Below, in pieces: positions 17,798 to 26,107 of a DNA stretch of 40,558 bases. This DNA is from Nocardia altamirensis NBRC 108246 (GTDB lineage Bacteria; Actinomycetota; Actinomycetes; Mycobacteriales; Mycobacteriaceae): the NCBI RefSeq assembly GCF_001612685.1, contig NZ_BDAY01000103.1, positions 1 through 40,558 of the forward strand, in the 5' to 3' direction. Made by a program: the position numbers and the translations under genes. Position 1 is the first letter of the stretch; the number at the start of each line of letters is the position of its first letter. A model generated the notes under the pieces. It saw only the letters and a list, made by a program, of their open reading frames with translations, was not told the DNA's origin and ran no database searches.

Positions 17798-20700
17798 ATG
17801 CGTTTCGGTGTGCTCGGTCCGTTGACGGTCTGGACGGATACCGGCACCGTGGTGCCGATCCCGGGGACCAAAGTGCGCGCGCTGCTCGCGGATCTGCTGG
17901 TCGGCGCAGGTCAGCCGGTGTCGGGCGATCGGCTCATCGACGACATCTGGGCCGAGGATCCGCCAGGCAATCCGGCGGGCACCCTCGCGGCGAAGGCGTC
18001 GCAGCTGCGGCGGGCACTGGAAGACGCCGAACCCGGCGCCCGTGAGCTGGTCGTCTCACCGCCGCCCGGTTATCGGCTGGCGACCACCGAAGTGGACGCG
18101 GTGCGGTTCCGCGCGCTGGTCGCGACCGCCCGCGCGGCAACCGAAACGAAGGACCGAGTGCGCGCGCTCACCGATGCGCTGGAGCTGTGGCGCGGTCCCG
18201 CGTTCGCCGACTTCCGGGACGCCACGTTCGCGCAACCCGCCATCGCACAGCTCGAGGAACAACGCCTCGTCGCCGTGGAAGAACTTGCCGAGGCGCGTCT
18301 TTCGCTCGGCGAGTACCGGGAGGTGGCCGGCGATCTCGGCGGGTTCGTCGCGGAACATCCACTGCGCGAACGTCTTCGTGCCGCGCACCTGCGGTCCCTC
18401 TACGGCGCAGGCAGGCAGGCCGAAGCACTCGACAGCTACGAAGAGCTGCGCAGGCAGTTGGCCGACGAGCTCGGCCTCGATCCGAGTCCTGAGCTGGTCG
18501 CGCTGCATCGGTCGATCCTGGCCCAGGAGCTCGAGCTCGCCGCGCCGCGGCCGGAGACCGTCATCCGGCGGCGCAGCACCAACATTCCCGCGCAGCGCAC
18601 CGCACTGATCGGCCGCGACGCCGATCTCGCCGAGATAGACCGTGCGGTCGAGGCAGCTCGGCTGGTGACATTGACCGGACCGGGCGGCGTCGGCAAGACC
18701 CGGCTCGCCCTTGCCGCGGCGACCGCGGTGGCAGACCGGTTTGCGCACGGCACCTGGCTTGTCGAACTCGCGCCCCTGCAACCGACCACCGCCGACGCGG
18801 CAACGTTCCTGGCGGACGCGGTATCTCAGGTGCTCGGCATCAACGCCACCGATGGCGCCGACCCCGCCGACCTGCTGTGCGAGGTGCTCGCCGACCAGGA
18901 ACTCCTGCTGGTGCTCGACAACTGCGAGCACGTCATCGACCACGCGGCCGAACTGGCCGAACTGCTCCTCGGCGCCGCACCGAACCTGCACATCCTTGCC
19001 ACCAGCCGCGAACAGTTGCGGCTGCCTGGCGAAGACATCGTCGCGGTGGAACCGCTCGCGATCCCCGCTCCCGACGCCGACCTCGCCGATCTCGAACACT
19101 CCAGTGCCGTGCAGCTTTTCGTCGCCCGGGCCCGCGCAAGCGCGCGCGATTTCGTCCTCGATGCCGGCACCGCCGACGCGGTGGCCACGCTGTGCCGCCG
19201 ACTGGACGGCATCCCGCTCGCCCTCGAACTGGCCGCCACCCGCGTCCGCGCCCTCGGCGTGCACGACATGGTCGCCAGGCTGGACGACCGTTTTCGCCTG
19301 CTCGCCACCGGCCATCGCGGCGCGCCTCCGCGCCAGCAAACTCTCACCGCGATGATCGACTGGAGCTGGGGTCTGCTCGACGACACCGAGCAGGCCGTGC
19401 TGCGCCGCCTCGCGGTGCACGCGGGCGGCTGCACCCTGGAGGCCGCCGAAACCGTTTGTGCCACAGCCGGGCTCGGTGTCCAGTCCGGCGATGCCTGGGA
19501 CCGCTCCGTCCCAAGGACGACGTCCGCCGCAAGTGGGAGCGATCAGTCTGGCGGACTGCCGGGCGGAGTCAACACTGCTGAAGGAGCTCTGACGGTCGGC
19601 GACAGCGGTGTGCGCCGACGCGACCTCGATCCCTCGACGATCGCCGATGTTGTTGCGCGGCTGGTGGATCGGTCGCTGGTACAGGCTGTGGGGCGGCGGT
19701 ATCGACTGCTGGAGTCGGTGGTGGCGTTCTGTCTTGACCGGCTCGCCGAGTCCGGGGAGTTCGACGGGGTACATCGGGCACACCACTGGTACTACTTGGC
19801 GCTGGCGGAGCGCGCCGCGCCGGAGCTGCATGGCGCGGATCAGCAGCGCTGGCTGCGCAGGCTCGATGCCGAGGACGCGAATCTGCGTGCGGCACTGGAT
19901 GGGTTCGTGCGCGCCGGGAACGGCGATGCGGCACTTCGACTCGTGCGTGCGCTCGCCTGGTACTGGCTGCTGCGCGGACGGTTGACCGAGGCGCGACGCT
20001 GGTTCGATGCCGCGCTGGCGCTCGACGGTGCGGCGCAGCACCGGGTGCCCGCCCTGGCCTGGCGAACCGGATTCGCCTTCCGGCAAGGCGAATTCGCCGA
20101 CGGCGCGGCCAGACGCGCCGAGGTCCTCGCGGCGTACGAGACCGTCGACGATCCGGCGGGCCGCGCCCGCGCCCAGGTGTTCCTCGCGTTCTCCGCGCTC
20201 GAATCCGGTGACATCGCCGAATTGACGGCGCTGCTGCACCAAGCACTTCCGGCCTGCGAACAGCTGGGCGACCGCTGGGGTGTCGCGCTGGGCAACGTCG
20301 CCCTGGCGCAGGCCGCGCACAGTCGGGTGGATCTGGCCGCGCTGGAAGCACACGCCCGCACCGCGGCCCGGCTGTTCGCCGAGCTCGACGATCGCTGGGG
20401 CAGGCTGCAGGCGGCCGAATGGCTCGGCGGGCTTGCCGAATTGACCGGCGATCTGTCCGGCGCCACCGACATCCATGCCGAGGCACTGGGTTTGGCACAG
20501 GAGCTGGAACTCTGGGGCCAGGTCTGCACCCACCTGTGCTGGCTCGGCTGGATCGCCATGCAGCACACCGAATACGACCGCGCCGAAGCTCTCGGCGAAC
20601 AAGCCGTGCAGGTCGCCACCGAGCACGGCTATCAGCCCGGCCGACTCTTCGCCACCATCGTGTTGGCGTTCGCCGCCCGCCGCAACGGCAAACCGGATGT

Positions 20701-21229
20701 CGCCGAACGCATCCTGCTCGACCTGCTCGCGATAGCACCGGCCGACGGCGAAGAGACCCCGCTCTTCCTCCCGATGATCCAGGTCGAACTCGGCTACCTG
20801 CACGAGCACCGCGACGAACCCGTCGCCGCCTTGGCCATGCACCTCGCCGCCCTCGATGGGGCCCTGCGGATCGAAGCCCCGCGCGACACCGCCTTCGCCC
20901 TGGCCGGCCTCGCCGCGGCAGCTGTCGGCCTCGGCGAATTCGACATCGCCGCACAACTTCTCGGTAGCGCGCAAGCGGTCCGCGAAGCCAACGGCATGCC
21001 CCTGCTCCCCGCCGAACGTCCGGACATCGACCGCCCCACCGACGCGGTCCGCAATGCCCTCGGCGAACCTGCCTTCACCACGGCCCACACCGCCGGAACC
21101 GCTCTCTCCCCCACCGAGGCCCGCGCACTGGTGCTAACACTCACACCCACACAACCCCCGCCTGACCTCACACACTGCGACCCCCGCGCTGGCACTGGCC
21201 GCACCTCTTCCCGGAATCCGCAGCTTTGA
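17798..21229 (+). CDS. SARP/AfsR-like regulator: BTAD + NB-ARC ATPase + TPR-like
   Basis: This is a 1143-residue regulator. Residues 1-95 form an OmpR-type winged helix (MRFGVLGPLTV...GDRLIDDIWAEDPP...LVVSPPPGYRL). Residues about 97-245 form a bacterial transcriptional activation domain (LALWRGPAF-like ELWRGPAFADF, ADELGLDPSPEL). An ATPase follows, with Walker A GPGGVGKTRLA (K300) and Walker B LLLVLDNCEH (D374). The C-terminal 450 residues are helical repeats of TPR type. Such proteins activate neighbouring genes in Streptomyces and mycobacteria. TAAGCT lies 6 bases before the ATG, implying leaderless mRNA. Residues about 560-610 are a glycine/serine-rich linker with unusual codon choice. Likely target: the divergent hydrolase-reductase operon. 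Confidence 0.92.
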   Translation: MRFGVLGPLTVWTDTGTVVPIPGTKVRALLADLLVGAGQPVSGDRLIDDIWAEDPPGNPAGTLAAKASQLRRALEDAEPGARELVVSPPPGYRLATTEVDAVRFRALVATARAATETKDRVRALTDALELWRGPAFADFRDATFAQPAIAQLEEQRLVAVEELAEARLSLGEYREVAGDLGGFVAEHPLRERLRAAHLRSLYGAGRQAEALDSYEELRRQLADELGLDPSPELVALHRSILAQELELAAPRPETVIRRRSTNIPAQRTALIGRDADLAEIDRAVEAARLVTLTGPGGVGKTRLALAAATAVADRFAHGTWLVELAPLQPTTADAATFLADAVSQVLGINATDGADPADLLCEVLADQELLLVLDNCEHVIDHAAELAELLLGAAPNLHILATSREQLRLPGEDIVAVEPLAIPAPDADLADLEHSSAVQLFVARARASARDFVLDAGTADAVATLCRRLDGIPLALELAATRVRALGVHDMVARLDDRFRLLATGHRGAPPRQQTLTAMIDWSWGLLDDTEQAVLRRLAVHAGGCTLEAAETVCATAGLGVQSGDAWDRSVPRTTSAASGSDQSGGLPGGVNTAEGALTVGDSGVRRRDLDPSTIADVVARLVDRSLVQAVGRRYRLLESVVAFCLDRLAESGEFDGVHRAHHWYYLALAERAAPELHGADQQRWLRRLDAEDANLRAALDGFVRAGNGDAALRLVRALAWYWLLRGRLTEARRWFDAALALDGAAQHRVPALAWRTGFAFRQGEFADGAARRAEVLAAYETVDDPAGRARAQVFLAFSALESGDIAELTALLHQALPACEQLGDRWGVALGNVALAQAAHSRVDLAALEAHARTAARLFAELDDRWGRLQAAEWLGGLAELTGDLSGATDIHAEALGLAQELELWGQVCTHLCWLGWIAMQHTEYDRAEALGEQAVQVATEHGYQPGRLFATIVLAFAARRNGKPDVAERILLDLLAIAPADGEETPLFLPMIQVELGYLHEHRDEPVAALAMHLAALDGALRIEAPRDTAFALAGLAAAAVGLGEFDIAAQLLGSAQAVREANGMPLLPAERPDIDRPTDAVRNALGEPAFTTAHTAGTALSPTEARALVLTLTPTQPPPDLTHCDPRAGTGRTSSRNPQL

Positions 21230-21432
21230 TCTCGAGGCGCTCGAAAAGCGGACCAGCGCACCGATGCGACACAAATGGTCAACACGCCGACCGGTGGGTG
21301 TCGGGAATGTCGGTTTGAACCGATCGGGTGCGCTGCCCCGTTGACAATGCGAAGAGCGGTACCGGTGCGCAGCCCTCGCGCCGGGGACCGTGTCGGCCGG
21401 TGCAGAGTTCGGCCGTACCTCGAGGAGATCCT

Positions 21433-22092
21433 ATGAAACGTCTCGGGCCGTGGCTCACCCTGGCGGCGGTGGCCGTGCTCGGCCTTGTCCTGCTTGTCGT
21501 CAATATGTCCAAAGAGACCGAACCGTCGACGGCCGAACCGAACACGACGGTGACGTCGAGCGCCACCGTCGCCGCACCGGCACCGCCGACTACGAGCGCA
21601 CCAGCACCAGCGCAGTTCCCGCCGAAGGCGGACTATATCGGCAACATTCCGCTACCGGCGGGCGCACCGATCACACTGTCGATCACCGTCGAGAACGGCA
21701 AGGCGATCGCCTACGCCTGCGACGGCAAGGCGGTCGAATCCTGGCTGCAGGGCAGCGCAACCAACGGTGGGCTCCAGCTGAACGGCAAGAACGACGCCAA
21801 GCTCGACGGCCGTTTCGACGGCAAGACGGTGACCGGAACGCTGTCGCTCGGCGCCAAGAAGTGGGACTTCAGCACCGCGCCTGTGCAACCGCCCGCCGGA
21901 CTCTACGTCTACACCGAGGCGGGCGTGCGACAGAGCTGGATCGTCGACGGCGCCGGTGCTGTCACCGGCGTCCAGCGCGGCGCCGACGGCACGACCTCGC
22001 CAGCCCAAGGCCTCGCCCCCGACGCGACGGCAATCATCAACGGCAAGAAGATAACTGCGAACAAGGTAAGTGGTGGTGACAGTGTCGGCTGA
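21433..22092 (+). CDS. Membrane-anchored secreted protein of unknown function
   Basis: This 219-residue protein has an N-terminal signal/anchor helix (GPWLTLAAVAVLGLVLLVVNM), a Pro/Thr/Ala-rich linker (about 30-65) and a C-terminal extracytoplasmic domain rich in short beta strands (ITLSITVENGKAIAYACDGKAVESWLQG and onward). I do not recognise the domain family. The ATG follows a good GAGGAG ribosome-binding site. Its end overlaps the start of the next gene, so it is the first gene of a three-gene cassette with a five-helix membrane protein and a Rieske protein. It may be an accessory or assembly factor for that redox pair (inference). Confidence 0.75.
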   Translation: MKRLGPWLTLAAVAVLGLVLLVVNMSKETEPSTAEPNTTVTSSATVAAPAPPTTSAPAPAQFPPKADYIGNIPLPAGAPITLSITVENGKAIAYACDGKAVESWLQGSATNGGLQLNGKNDAKLDGRFDGKTVTGTLSLGAKKWDFSTAPVQPPAGLYVYTEAGVRQSWIVDGAGAVTGVQRGADGTTSPAQGLAPDATAIINGKKITANKVSGGDSVG

Positions 22093-22663
22093 GCGAGAGA
22101 CGGAGCCCATCGAGCGGCCGCAGCCGAGCACCGCGGCGATCGCCGCCATCGCCATCCCGGTGCTCGTCGGCGCCGCGGTCTCGGTGCTGCTCGGCGTCTA
22201 CGCCAAAACCCATGACCCCTCGGCCTTTTCGGTGAACATCGCGGGGTTCTCCGGCCCGCAGGCGGTCAAGGCCTGGCTGGGCACCGTCGCCTTCGTCTTC
22301 GCGCTGTTCCAGTTCGTCTCGGCGCTGGCGATGTACGGCAAGCTGCCCGGCATCTCCGCGCCGTCTTGGATCGGCACCGCGCATGTCTGGTCGGGCAGGC
22401 TCGCCGTGCTCGCCAGCGTCCCGGTCGCGGTGCACTGCCTGTACGCCTTGGGTTTTCAGCAGTACGACAACCGGGTGCTCGCACATTCGCTGCTCGGCTG
22501 CTTCTTCTACGGCGCGTTCGTCGCCAAGATGCTGCTGCTCACCCGGAAAGGCTTGCCCGGCTGGGTGATCCCGGTCGCGGGCGGCTTGGTCCTGACCGGG
22601 CTGACCGGCCTCTGGCTCACCTCATCGCTCTGGTTCTTCCAGAACAACGGCCTCACCTTCTGA
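22070..22663 (+). CDS. Five-helix membrane protein (DUF6529-like), possible b-type cytochrome
   Basis: This 197-residue protein has five hydrophobic segments at about 22-45, 66-89, 103-128, 137-157 and 164-190. Histidines sit at helix positions: H105 and H122 near the two ends of helix 3 and H139 at the start of helix 4. That is the kind of layout that binds heme b in small membrane cytochromes. From memory it resembles proteins filed as DUF6529. Four closely spaced GTG codons (22070, 22073, 22076, 22082) are possible starts; AAGG at 22063-22066 favours 22073 or 22076. It overlaps the previous gene and precedes the Rieske gene by 15 bases. Heme binding is inference only. Confidence 0.72.
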   Translation: MVVTVSAERETEPIERPQPSTAAIAAIAIPVLVGAAVSVLLGVYAKTHDPSAFSVNIAGFSGPQAVKAWLGTVAFVFALFQFVSALAMYGKLPGISAPSWIGTAHVWSGRLAVLASVPVAVHCLYALGFQQYDNRVLAHSLLGCFFYGAFVAKMLLLTRKGLPGWVIPVAGGLVLTGLTGLWLTSSLWFFQNNGLTF

Positions 22664-22678
22664 TCGGAGATCGACCAC

Positions 22679-23137
22679 ATGACCACCGACCCTTCGGCTT
22701 TCCGCCGCCGCACCGTAGTCGCGGCGGGCGCAGGCGCCGTCGTCGCGGCGACGGCGCTGACCGCGTGCACCACCTACGGCAAGGAAAGCGCCACTCCCGC
22801 ACCGAATCCCCCGGCCGACAACAAGGCGGCCGACGGCAAGACACCGGCTGCGGACGCGGCGCAGGCGATCGCCAAGACCGCCGACATCCCGGTCGGCGGC
22901 GGCGTGATCGTCGGCGACACGGTGGTGACGCAGCCGAATGCCGGCACGTTCGTCGGCTTGTCCTCGACCTGCACGCATGCGGGGTGCAAGGTGACCAGCG
23001 TGTCCGGCGGCACGATCAACTGTCCGTGTCACGGCAGCAAGTTCGCGCTGGACGGCACGGTGGCCGGCGGACCGGCGCCCAAGCCGCTGGCCGCGAAAAC
23101 CGTTCGGGTTGTCGGCGATTCGGTGGTGCCAGGCTGA
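22679..23137 (+). CDS. Rieske [2Fe-2S] lipoprotein with Tat-like signal
   Basis: This 152-residue protein has a twin-arginine-type signal (RRRTVVAAGAGAVVAATA) ending in a lipobox (LTAC, Cys30), a short Pro/Ala linker and a compact Rieske domain. The cluster motifs are complete: CTHAGC (C98 and H100 as ligands, C103) and CPCHGS (C115 and H118 as ligands, C117). C103 and C117 are placed to form the usual disulfide. It would carry one electron at the outer face of the membrane. CGGAGA precedes the ATG. It is the last gene of a cassette with a putative heme-binding membrane protein. The electron donor and acceptor are not known. Confidence 0.93.
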   Translation: MTTDPSAFRRRTVVAAGAGAVVAATALTACTTYGKESATPAPNPPADNKAADGKTPAADAAQAIAKTADIPVGGGVIVGDTVVTQPNAGTFVGLSSTCTHAGCKVTSVSGGTINCPCHGSKFALDGTVAGGPAPKPLAAKTVRVVGDSVVPG

Positions 23138-23141
23138 GGTA

Positions 23142-23603
23142 CTAGCCGAACAGCTCGCGCATCCGCCGGTCCATCTCCTCCGGTGCGACATCTTCGATGT
23201 GGGTGGCCACCGTCCAGCGGTGTCCCCACGGATCCTCGAAAGAACCACTGCGATCACCGTAGAACTGGTCGGTCATCGGGGTCAGTTCCCTGGCGCCCGC
23301 GCCGAGCGCTGCGGCGAAGGCGGCGTCCGCATCCTCGACGTACACGTGCAGGTTGACCGGCGTCCCGCCGACCTGCTTGGGATCGAGGAAGTCCATCTCC
23401 TGCGACGGATCACCGACCATGATCAGCGAGTTGCCGAACATCAGCTCGCTGTGCGCGACCTTGCCGTCCGGTCCCGGCATGCGCATCCGCTCCGACGCGC
23501 CGAAAACATGCTTGTAGAAATCGATCGCGGCGGCGGCGCCGTCGATCGCCAGACCCGGCGACACGACCGGGTAGCCGTCGGGGATCGGCTTGACATCAGA
23601 CAT
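23142..23603 (-). CDS. VOC-family (glyoxalase/PhnB-like) protein
   Basis: This 153-residue protein belongs to the vicinal oxygen chelate superfamily, PhnB-like branch. It opens with IPDGYPVVSPGLAIDGAAAAIDFYKHVFGASERMRMPGPDGKVAHSELMFGNSLIMVGD and ends with DRSGSFEDPWGHRWTVATHIEDV. The acidic/histidine positions typical of metal binding are present (H in AHSEL, E in SFEDPWGHRW). Members include glyoxalases, dioxygenases and many uncharacterised enzymes, so no reaction is assigned. A strong GGAGG lies 5 bases before the ATG. It converges on the Rieske gene with only 4 bases between stops. Confidence 0.88.
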   Translation of the reverse strand: MSDVKPIPDGYPVVSPGLAIDGAAAAIDFYKHVFGASERMRMPGPDGKVAHSELMFGNSLIMVGDPSQEMDFLDPKQVGGTPVNLHVYVEDADAAFAAALGAGARELTPMTDQFYGDRSGSFEDPWGHRWTVATHIEDVAPEEMDRRMRELFG

Positions 23604-23684
23604 GAGAAACCTCCGGTGAGGCGATGTGTCGGACGGTGTCGAGCCTATGCCCGCAAGGCCATGATCAGGGCTGATCCTCTCGAA

Positions 23685-24401
23685 TCAAGGCCCGGAGACA
23701 CCTTGCAGTCTGCGCACCTGTGCGGCGGCGAGCTCGTTGAGCACCTGGATGTCCACCGACTCCGGCGCGGTCACCGCCACCTGGGTCAGGGTGCTGCCGA
23801 CCTGCACGATCGCGACCGAGGACTGCAGCGTGAGTCCCTCACTGGTGGTGCGGACCTGGAAGGCGGCGGCCGCGTCGCCGACCGCGGGCGCGGCAAGGCC
23901 ACCGACGCGGTAGTCGATCTTGATATCGGTCGCGTCGGTGCCCGAATAGTGCGCACAGCCGCGCACTCTCGCCTGCAGCTCCGAAAACGCAGGCGCCACT
24001 GCGTCATTCGGATAGCTCGCGGCGTCGATGTCGATGCTGGAGAAGTTCGGGCCGGTGTATTGCACGGACGCCTTGGCCAGCGACCCGGGCCGCTGCGCAC
24101 CGAGCGGAGTCAGCACCTTCGCGCATTCGGCCGGGTCGGTCGGCGCCGCCTGCGCCGTCGCAGGCGGGTCGACACGCGCGGGCAACGCGGTGAAATCGGG
24201 CGGCAGATTCGTGCTCGTCAGCAATCGGTCCTGCAACCGATCGGCGTCCGTGATCGGCGGCACGGTCACCGGCTTGGCCGCGGTGGCCGGACCGAAGGGC
24301 GGCAGCTCGGGCGCGGCAGGCGCAGGCGATTCCGCGGACCCACAGGCGGCGAGAAGCACCGTGGTGGCCGCCGCGAGCATCAGGCCGCAGCTGCGGGTCA
24401 C
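23685..24401 (-). CDS. Lipoprotein of unknown function (sensor-domain-like)
   Basis: This 238-residue lipoprotein starts at GTG 24401 with a signal peptide ending in the lipobox LAAC (MLAAATTVLLAACGS). After a Pro-rich linker, the domain contains DRLLTSTNLPPDFTALP, DPAECAKVLTPLG and a second cysteine in VRGCAHYSG. It resembles the extracellular sensor-like lipoproteins of mycobacteria (PknH C-terminal/DUF5642-like), which carry two disulfide-forming cysteines; this match is by eye and uncertain. The start overlaps the stop of the gene upstream by 4 bases (GTGA), so the two lipoproteins are co-translated. Confidence 0.78.
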   Translation of the reverse strand: MTRSCGLMLAAATTVLLAACGSAESPAPAAPELPPFGPATAAKPVTVPPITDADRLQDRLLTSTNLPPDFTALPARVDPPATAQAAPTDPAECAKVLTPLGAQRPGSLAKASVQYTGPNFSSIDIDAASYPNDAVAPAFSELQARVRGCAHYSGTDATDIKIDYRVGGLAAPAVGDAAAAFQVRTTSEGLTLQSSVAIVQVGSTLTQVAVTAPESVDIQVLNELAAAQVRRLQGVSGP

Positions 24402-25342
24402 TCCGTCCACGAGACCTGCGTGTCGATCGTCTGCTGCAGCATGCTCGAGCTGCGCGGATCGCGATAAGCCTGGTGGCCGCCGACGGTGATGGACCCCGCG
24501 ACCGGCAGCGGCAAGCCGAGATCGACCGTGATGGTGCCGTTGCCCTGCATGACGTAGTCCTGGATGTCGAGCCAGCCCGCGTTGTTCGGCAGATTCCACA
24601 CCGCGGACTTCGGCTTCTGGATGACGTCCAATTCGATGGTGAGCCGGTCGCCGTCGCGTTTGGTCAGCGTCGCGGTGGTCACCTGGTCGAGGACGACCCC
24701 GCCGCTGACCTCCTGTTGCACCGTCCAGACCGCGCCCTCACCGACCGGAAGATCGGGAAACGCAATCGAGCGGTAAACCGCTTGATAGAAGGCCTGCTCC
24801 AGCGCGGCACGGGCCGGGTTGGAGGTTTCCGGCGCAGGCTCGAGCCTCAGCGCGGTGATGGTGCCGAGGTCGCTCAGGTCGAAACCGGCATGTGACCCGC
24901 TGGTCTTGGTGAGCGCCTTGGCCAGCCGCGGGTCCGGCGAGGTGACGGTGCCCAGCGTGAGATCGATGCCGTCGGCGTCGGTCTTCGCGGTCATCGGGAT
25001 CGTCAGATCCGGCGTCGAGAAGTCGCGGGCCGACTGGTCGTTGATCTGCTGCTCGATGTGGTGCGAGGTATGCAGTGTCACCCGCTGCACGGTGCCCGCG
25101 GGATATTCCGGCCGCAGCAACGAGCGCGGCTCGGCGCCCGGCGACACGATCGTGGTGACCACCGCCGGGATCGGCACGGTCACCTCTTTGCTGCCGAGCG
25201 GCTCGGTGCTGTCGGTCTCCATCCGCGACTCGGTGCCGTCGCTGCAGCCGGTACCGAACGCGGTCAGGCCGACCGCAAGCACTATGAGCAGCACACCCGA
25301 GCGAGCTTTCCGGGGGATGTGGGGGGAAGACAACACCGTCAC
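24398..25342 (-). CDS. Lipoprotein of unknown function (DUF6263-like)
   Basis: This 314-residue protein has a signal peptide whose lipobox is AFGTGC (GVLLIVLAVGLTAFGTGC). The exported part has VTLHTSHHIEQQIND near the start and a C-terminal half of alternating strands (AVWTVQQEVSGGVVLDQVTTATL, ITVDLGLPLPVAGSITVGG). It resembles proteins filed as DUF6263, from memory. GTG at 25342 is chosen because TATCGT (25350-25355, minus strand) lies 7 bases upstream, giving a leaderless mRNA; GTG at 25351 is the alternative and would fall inside that hexamer. It is the first gene of a pair with the downstream lipoprotein. The lspA gene required for maturing such proteins is divergent next door. Confidence 0.75.
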   Translation of the reverse strand: MTVLSSPHIPRKARSGVLLIVLAVGLTAFGTGCSDGTESRMETDSTEPLGSKEVTVPIPAVVTTIVSPGAEPRSLLRPEYPAGTVQRVTLHTSHHIEQQINDQSARDFSTPDLTIPMTAKTDADGIDLTLGTVTSPDPRLAKALTKTSGSHAGFDLSDLGTITALRLEPAPETSNPARAALEQAFYQAVYRSIAFPDLPVGEGAVWTVQQEVSGGVVLDQVTTATLTKRDGDRLTIELDVIQKPKSAVWNLPNNAGWLDIQDYVMQGNGTITVDLGLPLPVAGSITVGGHQAYRDPRSSSMLQQTIDTQVSWTE

Positions 25343-25447
25343 GAGGAACACGATACGACCGCTTCCTGAGTGTCAGCTGGGACATGCGCAGGACATGCGA
25401 CGACTTTCTGAGCGGACCGCCGCACAGGTACCACTGCCCCTCGAGAG

Positions 25448-26107
25448 ATGATGGTGCGTGTGAGTGACGACCGGCCGCCCGAGGAGAACCCCACGAACAC
25501 CGTCGAGGGGGCGACATCGGCGAATCCGCCGCAGACTTCACCTACGCCAGAACCCGCCGCTCCACAGCGGCTGCGCACGCTGCTCCTCATCGCCGGCGTT
25601 CTGCTCGGCCTCGATCTGCTCACGAAATGTCTCGTCGTTGCCAACCTGACGCCGGGCGAGCCGGTCTCGATCATCGGCGACTTCGCCAGGCTCAGCCTCG
25701 TCCGTAACCCGGGTGCCGCGTTCTCGATGGCGACCGGCATGACCTGGCTGCTGACCTTGGTCGCGACGGCCGTGGTGATCGGCGTCGTGCGCATCGGGCG
25801 CACGCTGCGGTCGCTGTGGTGGGCGATCGGACTCGGCATGGTGCTCGGCGGCGCGCTCGGCAATCTGGTGGATCGGCTGTTCCGTTCGCCAGGCCCGCTG
25901 CAGGGACATGTCGTCGACTTCCTCGCGATCGGCTGGTGGCCGGTGTTCAACGTGGCGGATTCCTCGATCGTCTGCGGCGCGGTCCTGCTCGTCGTGCTGA
26001 CCGTGTTCGGCTTCGAGCCGAACGGCACCCGCACCGGACGCAACGACGCCGACCGCGAAACCGAGAGCGGCAAGGCCGAATCCGCCACCGAAGGGAATAC
26101 CGCATGA
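25448..26107 (+). CDS. lspA: Lipoprotein signal peptidase II
   Basis: This is a 219-residue membrane aspartyl peptidase that removes signal peptides from prolipoproteins after lipidation. Four helices follow an acidic, Pro-rich N-terminal tail of about 40 residues that is longer than in E. coli. The key motifs are LDLLTKCLV, LVRNPGAAFSM, GALGNLVDRLFR (catalytic D142) and FNVADSSI (catalytic D171). The ATG at 25448 is one of several possible starts (ATG 25451, GTG 25454, GTG 25460). It overlaps rluD by 4 bases. At least four lipoproteins encoded in this window are probable clients. Confidence 0.95.
   Translation: MMVRVSDDRPPEENPTNTVEGATSANPPQTSPTPEPAAPQRLRTLLLIAGVLLGLDLLTKCLVVANLTPGEPVSIIGDFARLSLVRNPGAAFSMATGMTWLLTLVATAVVIGVVRIGRTLRSLWWAIGLGMVLGGALGNLVDRLFRSPGPLQGHVVDFLAIGWWPVFNVADSSIVCGAVLLVVLTVFGFEPNGTRTGRNDADRETESGKAESATEGNTA

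Noticed and set aside
18056..21088. 1010-codon minus-strand open frame
   Set aside because: It is a codon-bias shadow of the SARP/AfsR-like gene; the plus-strand frame has clear domains and this one has none.
21341..21346. Perfect TTGACA -35 box upstream of the redox cassette
   Set aside because: No matching TANNNT -10 element is found at 16-19 bp, so I do not call a promoter here, though the hexamer is noted.
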